64,000 bases of DNA from Dastarcus helophoroides (GCA_028583605.1 CM053327.1:20261629-20325628); one strand, 5' to 3'; shown: positions 24,901 through 39,900, counted from the first letter of the stretch. Numbers and translations: made by a program. Notes: generated by a model from the letters alone, not told the origin.

Positions 24901-27900
24901 CCACTCTGTACAAAAGCAAAAACTAAACGCGTCCTGGGTCGATTCTGAGAATTCAAACTCCAAGGGAATCAATCTAAATTAAAGAGAGATGACTTGATTG
25001 ATTGATTAACTGACCCATCAATGCAGAACACGTAGCTATCGAAAACAGAAAAACGCAATTTGATGGTAATGATCTAAATGCACAACGAAAAAAGATTTTC
25101 AAAAATTCCTTTTTTTAAGGGCGGTAAAAAAAAGGATGAAATGGAGTTTCTAAGTTAGTATCAAAAATATTGCAACATGCATTTTATAACCTAAAACTAT
25201 TTGTAAAAGATATATGAAAAAGTAATAATGAAACATTTATTTGACCAATTTTAACAAAACAGTTTCTAAGGAGGGTGGTTAATAGTAGAGAAAAATTGTA
25301 CGTTCTACAAAAATAAACATAGAAAATCGTTTCATAATCCAAAACTCTATAAAGAATATAGTATATGAAAGAAATAACTTAACACGTATTTGGTTGATTT
25401 TAAAAAGTCAAGCCAAAAGAGAGGTAAAAAAGGACATTTAATTTTATATTGAAAAAAATTAAAATATCCTTTTACAGGTCAAAACTGAGATTTTCAGAAA
25501 CAATTTTAGGCCAAAAAGCTTTCCAGTTATCGTAGGTAACAAATTTCATGTTTCTCATTTCAGAAATGAGGACTCTTCACAGATTTGTTTATTTCTAACA
25601 ATGTTCTACAGATGGCACCGCATAAAAAGTGTTACAGCAATATTTCCTTTTTCATGAACATTATTAATCGAACTTTGGTCCATGTGGTTCATTTTTCTGA
25701 TTCTAACTTCATAAATTGGGTTGCTTGAGTGTCAAGTGCCATAACTTTTACGTAAACTAATATTTTAAAGAAAAAAAATTGCATAGGTAAGAGATTTTTT
25801 TTAAAATCGAATTTTTAGTAGGTATAATTTGTCATAATTGCATGTTAACCTTTAGAAATATACCAAAATTAACACATTTTAAGCCTATAACAAAAAATAT
25901 AGTATAGTCAGAAATACTGAAGTAAATTAGTATGAATAAAGATACACAGAACGACATTTCATCAGGGCAAAGCCGGAGCAGGTTGCTAGTTTGAAATAAA
26001 AGGACAAATGTCAAATTAACTGACTGTTGTAATATTAAATATTATTGTCTTATTGTTCAAATAATTTGTATTATTTTTCATCGTAGAATATTTAAACGCT
26101 CTGTAAAATAAGTTTAAATCCTTCTTAATACTTTTGAGTAGCCTAGCAATTTGACTATGACTATGCAAATAATACAGCTTGATCATTTACTGCCTGAAGA
26201 ATATTAAATTTTTGCTGAACGACAAAAAAATATTTTCTAAAAAAATTAAAATATCTTTGAGAATTGGTAATTTTGTTATTATTTTTATTATTAAAGACAC
26301 AGAATTGTTGAAATTAGTAAACTAATAGTATGTTTAACATCCTTTAAAATAGAAAAAAAAAACAATCAACACTAAAACCCCTGAATAATTTTTTTTCTGT
26401 TATTAAAACTTTAGATTTTAACCAAAAAAGCATTTGAAGAATTTTTTTTTCAAAATCAAAAATAACGGCAGTTTTTCAGTTTCTAAATATCAGCATCAGC
26501 AGTAAAAATAGTAAAAATTTGATGTCACTGGGATAAGTGATAAACAATTGCAGAAGTGGAGATTCTTTGACATCTATCTAAAAGACTTTGAAAAACAATA
26601 ATACCTCTTTCTTTCAAATAATGTCAAAAAAATTTTTTTTTTCGATTTTCACTTAAAACAATGTCGATATATAAAACTTGTTCCCTGAAACCAAGAAAGA
26701 TTAAAAAACACAACAAAGGTTGCTCGACAGCCAAGCTATCATTTTCAGAGAGATATCTCTCTGAAGATGATAAACGCATTAGAGCAACATTTGTTGCGTT
26801 TTTTAATCTTTCTTGGTTTCAGGGGACAAGTTTTATATTTCAATTTTTAAAGATAACCAAGGACCACTCCGTTCCGCCAAAAAAAATATCTATATTTCAT
26901 TTTTTTAGAATAAGCGATAAATTACAGAAGTGAAGGTCCATCGACTCCATTTAGAATATTAGCATGATTTTATTAATTTTAATTGCTTTACAACCTGCAA
27001 CTTTTATTCTGTCAGTCATTCATTTGTAAGCAAAATGGTGTTTGCCCATAAAGAAAAGTATGATACGGTAAAATTTCCTAACTCAATGGACATCCCAATC
27101 ATCGGACCTAACCTAACTTGATTTATCTTTGTAAGGTTATATAAAGAACCAAATTTACCAGCAAAGGTATCATAACGCTGAAGCCCTACAGACTCAATTA
27201 GGGAAAACCAGATAGATGGCAAGACCATTCTAGAAGCAATTCAAATATACTTCAAAAGTAAAAAAAATATATTGGAGAACGAGCTAATAGTTTTGAAGGT
27301 CTACTTACAACAAATTAGTAATTTTTTTGTGTTATTGTAAGTCAATGTTTAAAATGAAGGTTGTAAATCTTCCTGAAATGTTTTAGTTTAGGCTTCACAA
27401 CTTTATTCTATTTAAAAAAATGCATTTTACCCTAGATGTGAAAAACGCAATGCTCAATTTTTGTTTTATTTTAAAGAACGTTAAATTTGCTGCTAGTTTA
27501 CTAATGTAAACAATTTTGAATCTTTAACATTAAAAAGTTATCAATGGTGAACACTTAAGTTGGATAAGCCTGTATAAAGGTTGATCTAATTAAAAAATAA
27601 AAAGTAACCATCTGCCTAGGAGATGCAGAACACTCTGTATAATGCACATTATTTTTAAATTCTAGAGTTGGATCAGGTTGGTAACATTGCAAACAATAAA
27701 AAATATCTTTCTTCTTAATGGAGCTGTATATCAAAATTAAGTCGGATTCTGGTAGCAAACACTATCATTTTTTCAATTTTTATGATGAATATTATAAATA
27801 TAACACAAAATTGGGCTACGATAAAGACGTTATGCTAGTTGCCTGCTTAATGATATGTTATGTTATACTTTTAGTTTATTTGGCAATAAATACGTCGAAT

Positions 27901-30900
27901 GTATAATTTTCCTAGTAAACAGAACATGATAAATATATTAAAAACAGTGAAGAAAGTAAAATTAGATTACATTTTTGAAACAGTTAAACAAATAAGAAAG
28001 CAAACTTAATTAGCCCTACAAATTTTCATTACAGTAATTCCGCGATTAACTTTAAAAAAGTTTAAAATTACATTCTTAATGAAGGAAGCAATAACTCCTG
28101 TGCCATTAATACACTTATTAAGTTTAAAATTCTAATGTGTGTGTAAAATAACTTAGATAAGATATGCATGAAAGGTATAGTTTACTAAGAACAGAAAACA
28201 TGTGACAACCGATCCAAGGCAAAAATATTTTATGAGAATATTATTTTTACTGACTATGGCTGTTACTTGAGGGCCAGATTAAAAGAATCTATTACAGAAT
28301 TTTAAGAAAAAACGTTATTATCAATCTGAGGTTCGAAGGGCGCATCCACAAATTTTTCTTGGGGTGGGAGGGGGAGACACAAAGGTCAGATCGAGAAGGG
28401 AAGCTCTCATAAGCTCTGCAGGTTCCTTGGTTTTTGTATGGCTAGTGTAAGTCGTCGTCCGCGTCCCTCGGATTCGTCCATGCTGGGGCCGGCACTTCCT
28501 CTTATACTAAAGTTTTGGTTTAGTGTATTCCTCATGATTAGGCCAATGGATTCGTTCTTTTGAAAAATTCAACAGCTCTCTTTCTGGCTTGCTTAGATTA
28601 TTATCGGCCTTGATTAGAGTAAAATGTTTCCAAAGCTCTATATCTAATATCTATCGAGTGTAACAGGATCATGGTACACCCCTTTTTTTTATTTATTTAT
28701 TAAGATAAAATTTTCAAACTTGCTACAGTGATGTAATTATAAAATGTCAAATTTTGACATAAAAATGACATTTCTGCTGCTGTCACTTTCGCTAAAACTG
28801 ATACCAACTTTTGATTTTTAAATGGCACACCCTATATATTATTGCATTTTGGAAGCTGCACATTTTTTTAAATACAATTACCTAAAAAAAGTGATCTTTA
28901 AAGACCGAAAAATTTTTTGGACCTATTTTGTTTTTCAACCTAGAAGGCTATGACTCATTTAAGTTAATTCTAATGGACCACATTAACACTAAAAAAATCA
29001 AATCACCTGAAAAGTGGAATATTTCATTCTTTTATCACGTGATAAAGTTAACAAAAATGGTTTTTATGTCATAAATTTATTTTCTTAAATGGCACCATAT
29101 TGGTACTGTGGTACCGCCAAAAAGTATAATTAGTGGCGAAACTAAGCCATATTTTCATTTTTGCTATGAAATCAATAGAACTGAAGTTACAGCAGCCAAT
29201 TTATTTGAAGATTTATTCAATAAGAACATAAGATATCAAAAACAAATTAAGAAAAAAGACACTTCCTAAGTTTTCCTAATTTTATTTTTTTGCGGCGCTA
29301 ATGTGGTCAAGTTAGCGTTAATTAGGATGAGTCATAACCTTCTAGGCTGAAAAATAAAATGGGAGCAAAAACATTTTATATCTTTTAAAAGTCACTCATT
29401 TTATGTGTATTGTATCCAGAAAATTGTGCAGATTCTAAAAATTTAATAATGTACAGGGAGTCCATTTAAAAATCAAAAGTTGGTATTAGTTTTAACAAAA
29501 GTGACCGCAGTAGGAATGTCAATTTTATGTCAAAATTTGACATTTCAAAAATACATCAACTGCAGCAAGTTTGAAAATGTTATTTTTATAAATAAAGAAA
29601 AAATAGGGGGGTACCATGATCCTGTTACTCCCGATGTACTTGAATTATTCGCCTTGGCTGAGATTTGCTCAACATTGATTTTGAAAGCTTAATTGAGTAG
29701 GGATTTTTCCAATTAACTTTGTAAGAATTTTTGACAACTTAAACAATGTATGTAGAAGCAAAGTTAATAAAACAAACAAAAGAGATATCATAAATATGTA
29801 GGAGGTAACTCGCCAAGATAGTTCATAGATCTATGAACCAAGTATAAAATGTATGTTTATACATATACAGCTGGTTCATAAGGAAACGAACTAATTTGAT
29901 ATAACCGCGTATTATTGTTAAAACCGTTATGATAGTTCGATTAATGATTTCAAATTTACAGATTTTAGTCTACTATAAGAAGTCAAATTCTCTTTTGGTT
30001 TTATCGGAATTGTTAAAATTTTATTATTTTGAAATGTAGCTCCATATATATTTATACAGACTTGGCTAAAGAATAAAACGAAGATTTCAAAAACGCCCCA
30101 TAGAAGCATTTTTATTGTCAACAAAAACCGACAAATTTTCAGTAAATGATAATAATAAGCACAACTTTACTACAATAATAAACTATAACATAAAAAAGTT
30201 TTCATTTATTAAATTATTTAAAATCAAGCTGTTCATCTGCCATTAAAAATGCAATCAATAAAACAATAAATCAATTGTTTACTTTTTATGCACTTTCAGA
30301 AAATAATTATAACGAATTTTATTATGCTACATATCTATTTATATAAAAACATGTGATCTGCCCCTCTAATTGCTGCAATTTATATTTTAGTTCAAGGTTT
30401 AAAATATTGGTAAAGAAAGGTTTCTACGCGTTTAAATGTTTATTTTGTCATTTCCTATTATGTAAATGAAGGAAGAAGGTTTTTAATTTTGTAAACGTAT
30501 TTTTTACATTCTACATGATAAATAATTACACCGTTCGTTGTAAGAAACACAGGACGAAGGAATGCCGATTACTTTTCGAAAATGGAGTTTTCGTTATCAG
30601 GGCCAAAACCCGGGCACCTTCCTGCAAACCAAACGTCAATGCCACGTTGCGACAACAATCGGTTTTATTAGGAGAGTAGAATATCTGAAAGGAATTTTCT
30701 GTTGTGAATTCGTGAAACAGCTGTGAATCTGCGAGTGAGGTTTAAAACATCAAAGACCCTGACAGCAGGAAAACAGAATAGACTGGATGTTACCTTAATT
30801 GCAAATGAGTTATTGTTGTACGAAAATCGTGCTTTATTAAATAATAATGAAATGAATATACAACTTTCGTGACGGTAACCTTAACAATTAATATAACATT

Positions 30901-33900
30901 AATACGTAATCATTGGAAAAGCAAAAAATTAAATAATAATGACCTCGGCATCTGGACAATATACAATATTAGGACAATAGGCACGGGCGAGACTCGAATT
31001 CAATCGGGTTATCTACAGTATAGTGTGACCGGGTTACACTATTATGGGTTACAGTGACCCATTTATTTCTGAGTCAATCTTTAGAAACTTTATTTATTGT
31101 GCGATCTTAACTGGAATTTTTTAAATTGTAGAGCTTGATGAACTGCATTTATGAAATAAATTCTATCAAATTTTTATAAAATTCAATGCCTGCTACGTTA
31201 GCGTGTGGCGGTAAAATTTTAAAAATTCATAATAGTGATTTTTTTATAAGAAACCTGTCTACACCACTGGATTTACCGACCCCTTAAGTGAATCGAATGT
31301 TATTAAAACCTTTTACTTAATAATCATCTTATGAATAAAGAAAAAAATTAATGTTTTCATAAATTTACTCTAAAATTTTAATATTCATGAAAGAACTATT
31401 TGTGAGAAGTAATAAATTCAAAAGTAAGTAATTGGGACGGTTTGTATAGCGTTAATTGTTAACTATTGAAAATCTTACTCAAAGAAATAAAATAGTGCTT
31501 GTATATTTTGTTGGTTATAATCTTGCTTAAAGTCAAGTATAGTGAACGTAGAATTTTGATATACAAGGTGATTCTAAAAGTAGTACCATAAGTTCAGGAT
31601 CGTAATTTTAAAGGCCAAAATAAGACGGAAAGTCTATAAAGGCTGGACCATAAGTAATGAAACACAGAGCAATGGTGGATTTTTCGAATAAAAATAATGT
31701 GATTTAGCTACATTTACCTTATACTAAAAGTTGATATTAACAGAGATACAAGATGTCAAAGTTGAAAAAAAATTTTCGATTTTTTCGTATAATTATGGAA
31801 TGAATCGTAATATATGCACGAAATTTGGCACAAGGGCGTTTCTTAAGTCGATAAACTTTAATTTGCTAACTTATTACCATTAGCTGATAGGGGGCGCTAC
31901 CTGCGCTATCCTGCATAATTCTAAATCATCATAACTTTTTTGTGCACCCACGTATGTTCATTTTAAATGGGTTATTTTATTTCTCCATATTTTTTACGTA
32001 AAAAGGGTGTACCTTCTGAAAGTTGATACCAGCAACCGTTTCCAAGATATTTGCCTTTAAATATTGTCGTGCCTTGGTTTTAAATTACTAAGATATTAAA
32101 TTTTCGAAGTAGGCTTGAAAAAAAGTAATCATAAGTCAGCTTTGAAACTAATTTAGGTTAAATATTACTTTGCTGATAATATTATTATCTAATTTTAAAA
32201 ATCTCAATAAAGAAAATCCAAAAAATTAAGACGTAATTTATTTTCTAAAGTAAAGATGTGAGATATGGTCTCTAAGACCGCACAAGAAAATTTTAATAGT
32301 CTGGGTGGTCAAAGCAGATATTTGGAGATAAATTTCAATAAGAGACAGCCAGATTTTTAATTGTTTACAATCGTTTTAGACGAAAAGGGTCATTTCCAAC
32401 ATACTTATTTTTGAAAATAAATTTTGTTTTAGTATTTTATTTAAATTTGCTTTAGAAATTTAAAAAATATGTGTAATAATAATGTTAGTAGAGTAATATT
32501 TGATATAAACTATTTTAGAGTCAGTTTTATTACTTTTATTTTGAGAGCTACTGCGAAAAATTCACATTTACATAACTTAAAATAATGGTACGGCAAACTT
32601 TGAAGGCAAATATCTTGAAAACGGTTGCTTGTATCAACATTTTTAGAAAGTATCCCTTCTTTACGTAAAAAATGTAGGTAAATAAAAATATTTCTTTAAA
32701 ATAAGTGTACATGAAGGGACAAAAAAGTTATGATGCTTTAGAATAATGCAAGGTAGCGCAGGTGGCGCCGCCTATGAGTTACTGACAATCTGTTAGCAAA
32801 TTAGAATATCTTACCCAAAGAAACCCCCCTATGCCAAATTTCTTGTCTATAGTAAAATGTGTTTATCAGTTATGCGAAAAAATCACATTTTTTTTCAACT
32901 TTGACACCCTGTATCTCTGTTAATATCAACTTTTAGTATGAGGCAAATATGGTTAAATCATGTTATTTTTATACGAAAAATCTACTCTTGCTCTATGTAC
33001 CATTAGTTATGGTCCACCCTGTATAGTGTCGTAAAATGCTTCGTTTCCGAGTTACAGGGTGTGGAAGATTAGTTCCTGATTATAGTTTTTAATTAATAGT
33101 TGCGAAACGTGTGCAGATATTTGAATGAAATTTGGCACAACTTTATACCATTTAGTGTCCTTTTAAAAAATCTAGGAATTAATTATCAGAACTTAACAAG
33201 TGGCGGGTATATCGAGGGGGGCAGTGCTTAAAACGTGCCTTATTTATTTTGTGGGCACTTTTGTCGCAGTTTTATAAGAAAAATATAAACCATAAACTTT
33301 TTTACGTAGAAAAGGGGCTCATTGAAACTCGATATTGTCAGTCCTTTTCGAGTAAAAGGCATTTTTATATCTCGATGCATTAAAAACACTCCCCCAAAAA
33401 TCTCGGATGTAACACAAAGTTGACTTTAAAATGAAAGAAAACCCATGGTATGTTTATTACCCAAAATGTACTTTAGAAAAAAATATCTTTAACTAATACT
33501 TAGGTAAAAAAAATCTTTGGTAATTATTTAATAAATAACAAATTTAAAAACATTAGCTTTTGTTAACAGTAATTGTTCAAAGTGGCCACCGGTGACAAGA
33601 AAACATGGAAATGTTAATACTAGTTATTTTCTTTCACTTTAATGCCAACTATGTGTTACATTCCATATTTTTGGGCAAGCTCTTTTAATGCATCGAAATA
33701 TAAAAATGCATTTTACTCGAAAACCGCTGACAATATCGAATTTCGGTAGAAGTAGTTTTTTTATGAAAAAATATTTGTAGTTTATATGTTTGTTAAAAAA
33801 TTGCTACAAAAGTGCACACAAAATAAATAAGGCACGTGTTAGGCGCCACCCCTCTGAATATACCCGCCACTAGTTGTTTTAATTAATTCTTAGGTTTTTA

Positions 33901-36900
33901 AAAAGGGCACAAAAAGGTATGAAGTTGTGCCTAATTTCATTCAATTATCTGTTCACGTTTCGCAACTATTAATAAAAAGCTATAATCAGGAAGTAACTTT
34001 CCACAGCCTGTAACTCGGAAACGAAGCGTGTTACGACATATGTTTACATAAACTTTTCGTCTTATTTTGGGCTCTAAAATGCGATCCTGGATTTATGGTA
34101 CTACATTTAGAATGACATTGCATAATGCCAAATTTTTAGAATCTTTTAATAACTAACTTCGGGATAATATCAGATCGACTACTATAAGTCTTAATATGCC
34201 CAGAAATAGTATTGAAAATGCTTGGAAAAGTCAAAACTAATTCTTTAACTGCACAATTGCCATTCTACCTCTTAAAGTCAGGTTTTCCATTATTAACACT
34301 GGATAAATTATCACAATCACTTATATTTAAATATTTTACTTCTGATAAAGAGCTTTTGCATGTATATTTTCAATTTTTAGAACAAATTTATGGAAGTAAT
34401 ACGTATTTAATATGCCTTTTTTCTTTGTCCATAAAGTGGCTTTTATTTAAAAGTTATTAATAAAATTCGAAATAGGCCCATTTTAAGGAGCGGTAAATCC
34501 AGCGGCGTTTTTTCTTAAAAAATTGCGAATACAAATTCTTGAAATTTTACTGCTCAAAACTGACGAGATTGGCCTTGAATTTTGAAGGAATTACAAATTA
34601 TTTATTTCGTTAAGCTTTACAATTAAAAACAATCCAGTTAAGATCGCAAAATCGCACAGTAAATCAAGATTCGATTTAGAAAAGATTACTCAGAAATAAA
34701 TGGGTCACTCTCTTTGTTCCGCATAATTTTATAAAATAGAAAATGCTCATTTCCACTTTTTATATTAATCTTTGTACTCTAAAGTTGTTTTTTTGACCAA
34801 AAATTTAATTAGCAATTACCTATACATGAAAACTTAAGGTAAAAGCAACTTTCAAAGCATAAAAATAATCAGCCTTGATAACAAAACTTCACACAGCAAA
34901 AAGTGAACTGAAAAATCTTTGAGAAAATTATGTACGGAATTTTAACACTATTTCTATATCAAAATATTTTCAAGGTATAACTCTAGTAACTAACGTCGCC
35001 AGATGTCCGGATTTCGCCCGGATTATTGGGTAAATAAACAAAGGATTCACGTCCGGAATTAAAGGCGGACCGAATATAGATTTGTTCGGTAATTTAGAGA
35101 CGAGAAATATAATAGAGACGAATTTATAGGATCCTCTTTTTGGTCGTCAAAAATTATTTTGGAAGCTCAAGTATGGAAATTAAAAGTTATATTAACTGAG
35201 GACCTCTGCTAAATAATCGGACAATAAATGTTATGATATAATTACTAAAAGATGCATTAATCCGAGAATTTAGTTTTGCTATATTGCTCTGTGTTTTTTT
35301 TTTTTTCATTTTCTTTCTTCCCTCCCACAACAATAAATGTAACAAATAAAATATTGAGATAATAAGGCTTGTTTTTACGAATAAATACAAGGAGGGCCGA
35401 AATTAGTCTATGGTTGGGGTTTTACAAATTTTCAATTTTAAGCACGTTAAACTGTTTAATTACAGAACATTTAATTGGTCATTTGTCGAACTAGATGAAA
35501 ATAAAGTCACGCCGAGGACGTTTGTATCTATTGATGTTGCGATGCAACCCGTGATACAAGCTTCGCCTCATCTACGTGAACTTTGCAATTGCAATCTAGT
35601 TTTCATTAGATTCTAATGAAATTAGATTTCAATTGCATCGTAATAAACTTGTATATATTCGTATATACAAGGCTTATTATCTTAGCAGAGAAGAATGCTT
35701 CAATTAGCATGTAGCGAGAATGTTTGCGTAATAAACAGTTGAAAGTCAGTTGCAAGTCACCCGATGGAGGCTTATTCTCTTGGATACTTATACGACTGAC
35801 TATCGGCTTTAAGTTGGTACTATACTGATGAGACCAAGGAAGGCCGAAACTAGTCTATGGTTGTGGTTGTATATATTTTCAATTTTAAGCACGTTTACTG
35901 TTTAATTACAGAACATTTAATTGGTCATTTGTCGAAATAAAATATTGCACACCTCAGTTTCACTTATTATATTACACCAACTTTTGAAGCGAATTTTATT
36001 ACCTAATGTAAAGGAAATAATGAAAACATTTAATAGAATCATTTGTTGGGTAATTTAGAGCCGAGAAATATAATTGAGACGAATCTATATTATCCTCTTT
36101 TTGATCGTCAAAAATTATTTTGGAAGCCTCAAATATGAAAATTAAAAATTATATTAACTGAGGACTTTTGCTAAATAATTGGACAACGAACGTTATAACT
36201 ACTAAAGGATGCATTATTCCGAGAATTTAGTTTTGTTATATTGTGCCTGTTTTTTTTTCTCATTTTCTTTACTCCCTCCCACAACTATAAATGTAGCAAA
36301 TAAAATATTGCAAAATAATGAAAACATTTAACAAAATTGAGGATTAAATTGTAAAATAAGGTAGAAATTGCCAATTTCATTTTACTTCCTAGTAATCGTT
36401 ATTTAAATTAAAACTAAGAAATAACCAAAAATCAAACTGATATGTATTTCAAGGCAGATTAACTGTGAAATAATATATAACGCAGAAAGTCAGGGTACAT
36501 TCTTAGGATTTACTTCTGTACTTCGTACTGACCTACATCGAAGAAACGGTACATGATTTCAAAACTTTCATTTACTAGATGGATGTTTCATTTCACATCT
36601 TATTTCTAACTGTAAAACTGTTATAAAAATTACCTTTACTCTTGTGAGTTCAAAGCAGATATAATTACATACTCTTGGCCACTTTCTACTTAGATCTTTT
36701 TCTGTTTGTGACACAAAATATAAAATGTTATATTTTCAACACCTAACGTAACTCGCGTTCATTAACATTTTCGCACAATTTACACAGGTTAACTTGTCTC
36801 CTTAACGAAAGCAATAAATTTTATTATAATTATTAAATTCCGCAATTTCATGCTTAATAATATCATGAACTAAAACGATGCTTACCAATAACGTGGACCA

Positions 36901-39900
36901 TTGTTTTTCAGAAAATTTAATTGTAATTTCTAGCTTCTCGTAAGCTATTCAGGTATTTTCTGCTAATATTTGAATTCTTACATTTTCATGCGAACTGATG
37001 CAGTCGAAACAAATATCAATTTTTCTAATTTAGTTGCTTTCATAATCCCACGTAGTTAAGGTTATTACTTTTTTATGTTAAATATTACTTTTCTTTACTA
37101 AAAATATTTTTCTAAATAATCTGCCACATACTGAAACACAAACTGATCTCTCTAAAGATGATAGCTTGGCTATCGAAAAGCGTTAAAGCCACCTTTGTTG
37201 TGTTTTTTAATCTTTTTTGGTTTCAGGGGATAAGATGTGTATTTCAATTTTTGAAGATAGCCAAGGACCAGTCCGTTCCACAAAAAAAATTTGCCATGAA
37301 AGCCGACATAAACTGTAACATTCCAAAACATTGAGTCACGGATGAATTCGCCCCTTGGTCCCAAAAGTGAAAATTTACATTGAATAAATTATTTAAAAAT
37401 ATTTGTAGGCTTTTAGCTTTCTATGTTTAATTCTACTGGGAAGATGAATTTTTTTTTAAAGAACGAATTCTAAAATATAATGCAACGATCACAGAATCCG
37501 AGGATATGTTTTTCACCGGAGGGGCAGACAAATCATCCTAGACGGAGGTACGTAAGTAGAAAGTTTGATCATTTTGCCATTTTGCACGCATATTCTACAT
37601 AAGCAATAACACCAGCCAAAGAAACAATCAAAATGGCAGGACACTTCAGAGGTTCATAACACACCAGAGTCGATATCGTGTCACCAGAAGAACCAATCTC
37701 TCATCATTACGCTGCAGAATGGCAAGACTTATGGAGGAAGTTCAACATACCATTTGAACTAACATGCGTAAATGAACTCAGCTTGGACCACAATCTAGTG
37801 ATAATGACCATCGGAGATGATGTTGGACCCGAGCCTCCAAAGAGTTGCAAGATAAACTGGACCATGTTTAAGGTAGAGGTGGGCCAACTCAAAAATATTT
37901 CAAACCGAATTAACCGGTTTGAAAATTCACTCAAATCGGTTTCGAACCGAGTTAGCCAAACCGAGTTAGGACAATTTCAAATCGAAGTGGACATAATTCA
38001 AACCGAGTTACCCAAACCGATTCGGCATAATTTCAAATCGAGTTACCCAGAACCGGTTTGCGATTAAACAAAGTTCCAGCTCATTCCGTCCGATTTAAAC
38101 CGAGTTAGCTCGAGTTAAGTAAACTGGAATTAAATCGGTTTGGTAAATCGACTAGTTATTCCTCTAGCAAACGCAGTATGCAGTATCCTTATATTAATTG
38201 CACATGTTTTGTTTATATTCATTGGCGATAGCAGTCTCGAACACGATATACTCTACATTACACATTACGTTACAGTTAAGCTCAACTCGATTTAAATCGG
38301 TTTAGTAAATTCGATGTTGACCAGTTCTAACCGATTTAACTCCAATTAAATTCTACTCGATGTTGAACCGGTTTCATAAGTCGAGTTGATCATGTCTAGT
38401 TCAGGGAGTCTTTAGCTGCCAATGTGGAAGAACCAGAGAAAATCACACAAATGATGACAACACAGCAGTGAAAAAACTCGAGCACATCATTAAAGATTCT
38501 GTTCTGGCAACGACCAAAATTTTTCAAATCACAGAGAGAAGGCAGCCACGAAATTTTCGACACTCTATTATCGGGCATCCTAAAGGAGCCAATTTCATCT
38601 ACTTTAAGAATCTCTATCTCCTACCACCAACCGAAGCATATTTTTTGCAATGAATTAATAATAAATCAATCATAAAATATTTTAATCATTAAATATCATC
38701 CTTAACATTGAAACAAATTAATGAAAATACTTTCAACTTTCCTTTATATGTATTCGTAATGTAATAAGGGTATATACTTTTTAATTGGTTTGTTTTTTAT
38801 CATTCATATTTCAATTTATGTGTTAAAATATTAAAACTCATTTCAAATTAATTTCGTTTATAAGTTTACATAAACTTGAAATATGCATATGTGACATAAA
38901 TAGACGAGATACTGCCCTATTTCCTTTTCAACTAACAACATTAGAGAATATGTCTTTTTCATACTTATTTATGATACTAGCTATTACCTGCGACCTTGTT
39001 TACGGATTTAGAGAAATAATTAGAATTTAACAGAAAAACTATCCCAAATGAGAGAAAGTTTTTAAATTTCTTGAACTCACTGATTAATTTATCAGTTTTA
39101 AGGTTTTTATTTGTCTTTGCAATAGATGGTACTACCGATCAAATAAGCCTTCTTATTTATGAAATTTGTGTTACCGTTGCACTCTTTAAAATACCGGAGT
39201 TTCATTTCAAATACGGATTTACCAAAATAAGGAAGAACCCGTAAAATGCCGGAGATCTTGTAACTATCACCACAGAGAAGCCCAGAAGAGACGCGTCCTA
39301 TCGCGTTAAGGCGCTGTCAAATTGTCAGACTTCCTCTTATTCTTATCTCATATATGTAATACTCCTATATGGCGTGTTTTGTCCCTTTGTTTGTGTCAAA
39401 AAGGCGAGATGGATATATATGTTTGTCTTTTTCAAGGACAGAATATATTAACCAATCCCAAAGTTTATTTCAAATATCCCTCTTCTCGTCAGTTGTCATT
39501 CATTTATTAGTGTTGCCGCCCATTTTATCATCTGTTCCCGCTATAAATGAATGAATGCTCGTCCTTAAAAGAATACGACATATACTTTGATCTCACCTTT
39601 TTGACAAAGCATTTTGCAGTGGCGATTATACACAACACGCCATATAGTATTACATATATGCCTTATCCTTCTATTTGCAAAGTTACATTAATTTTGGCCC
39701 TCATCGTTAGATGACGAGTTGTAGTGTTGACATTGTCAAGTTTTGCATTTATTTACATGGAAAATGAGTCGTGCTATGTGCGGGAGAGTAGAACATCGAA
39801 AAAGTGCGCGAAATCTGGTAACACTGAAGCAGACAAACAGACAGCCAAACACACTTTCCCATTTATATATTAGTAAGGATTTTAAATGAACTTCATAGTA

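Noticed and set aside
25950..25975. CTGATGAAATG on the minus strand
   Set aside because: Core word only; the next bases do not form stem II followed by GAAA. More like a LINE or chance word.
27016..27228. 70-codon minus frame
   Set aside because: No recognisable domain and no supporting splice or start context inside an intron.
28320..28340. ggttcgaag word considered as a tRNA T-loop
   Set aside because: No acceptor or anticodon stems around it; no tRNA seen in the window.
39480..39500. CTGACGAGAAG on the minus strand
   Set aside because: No stem II, and the GAAA is too distant and unpaired.
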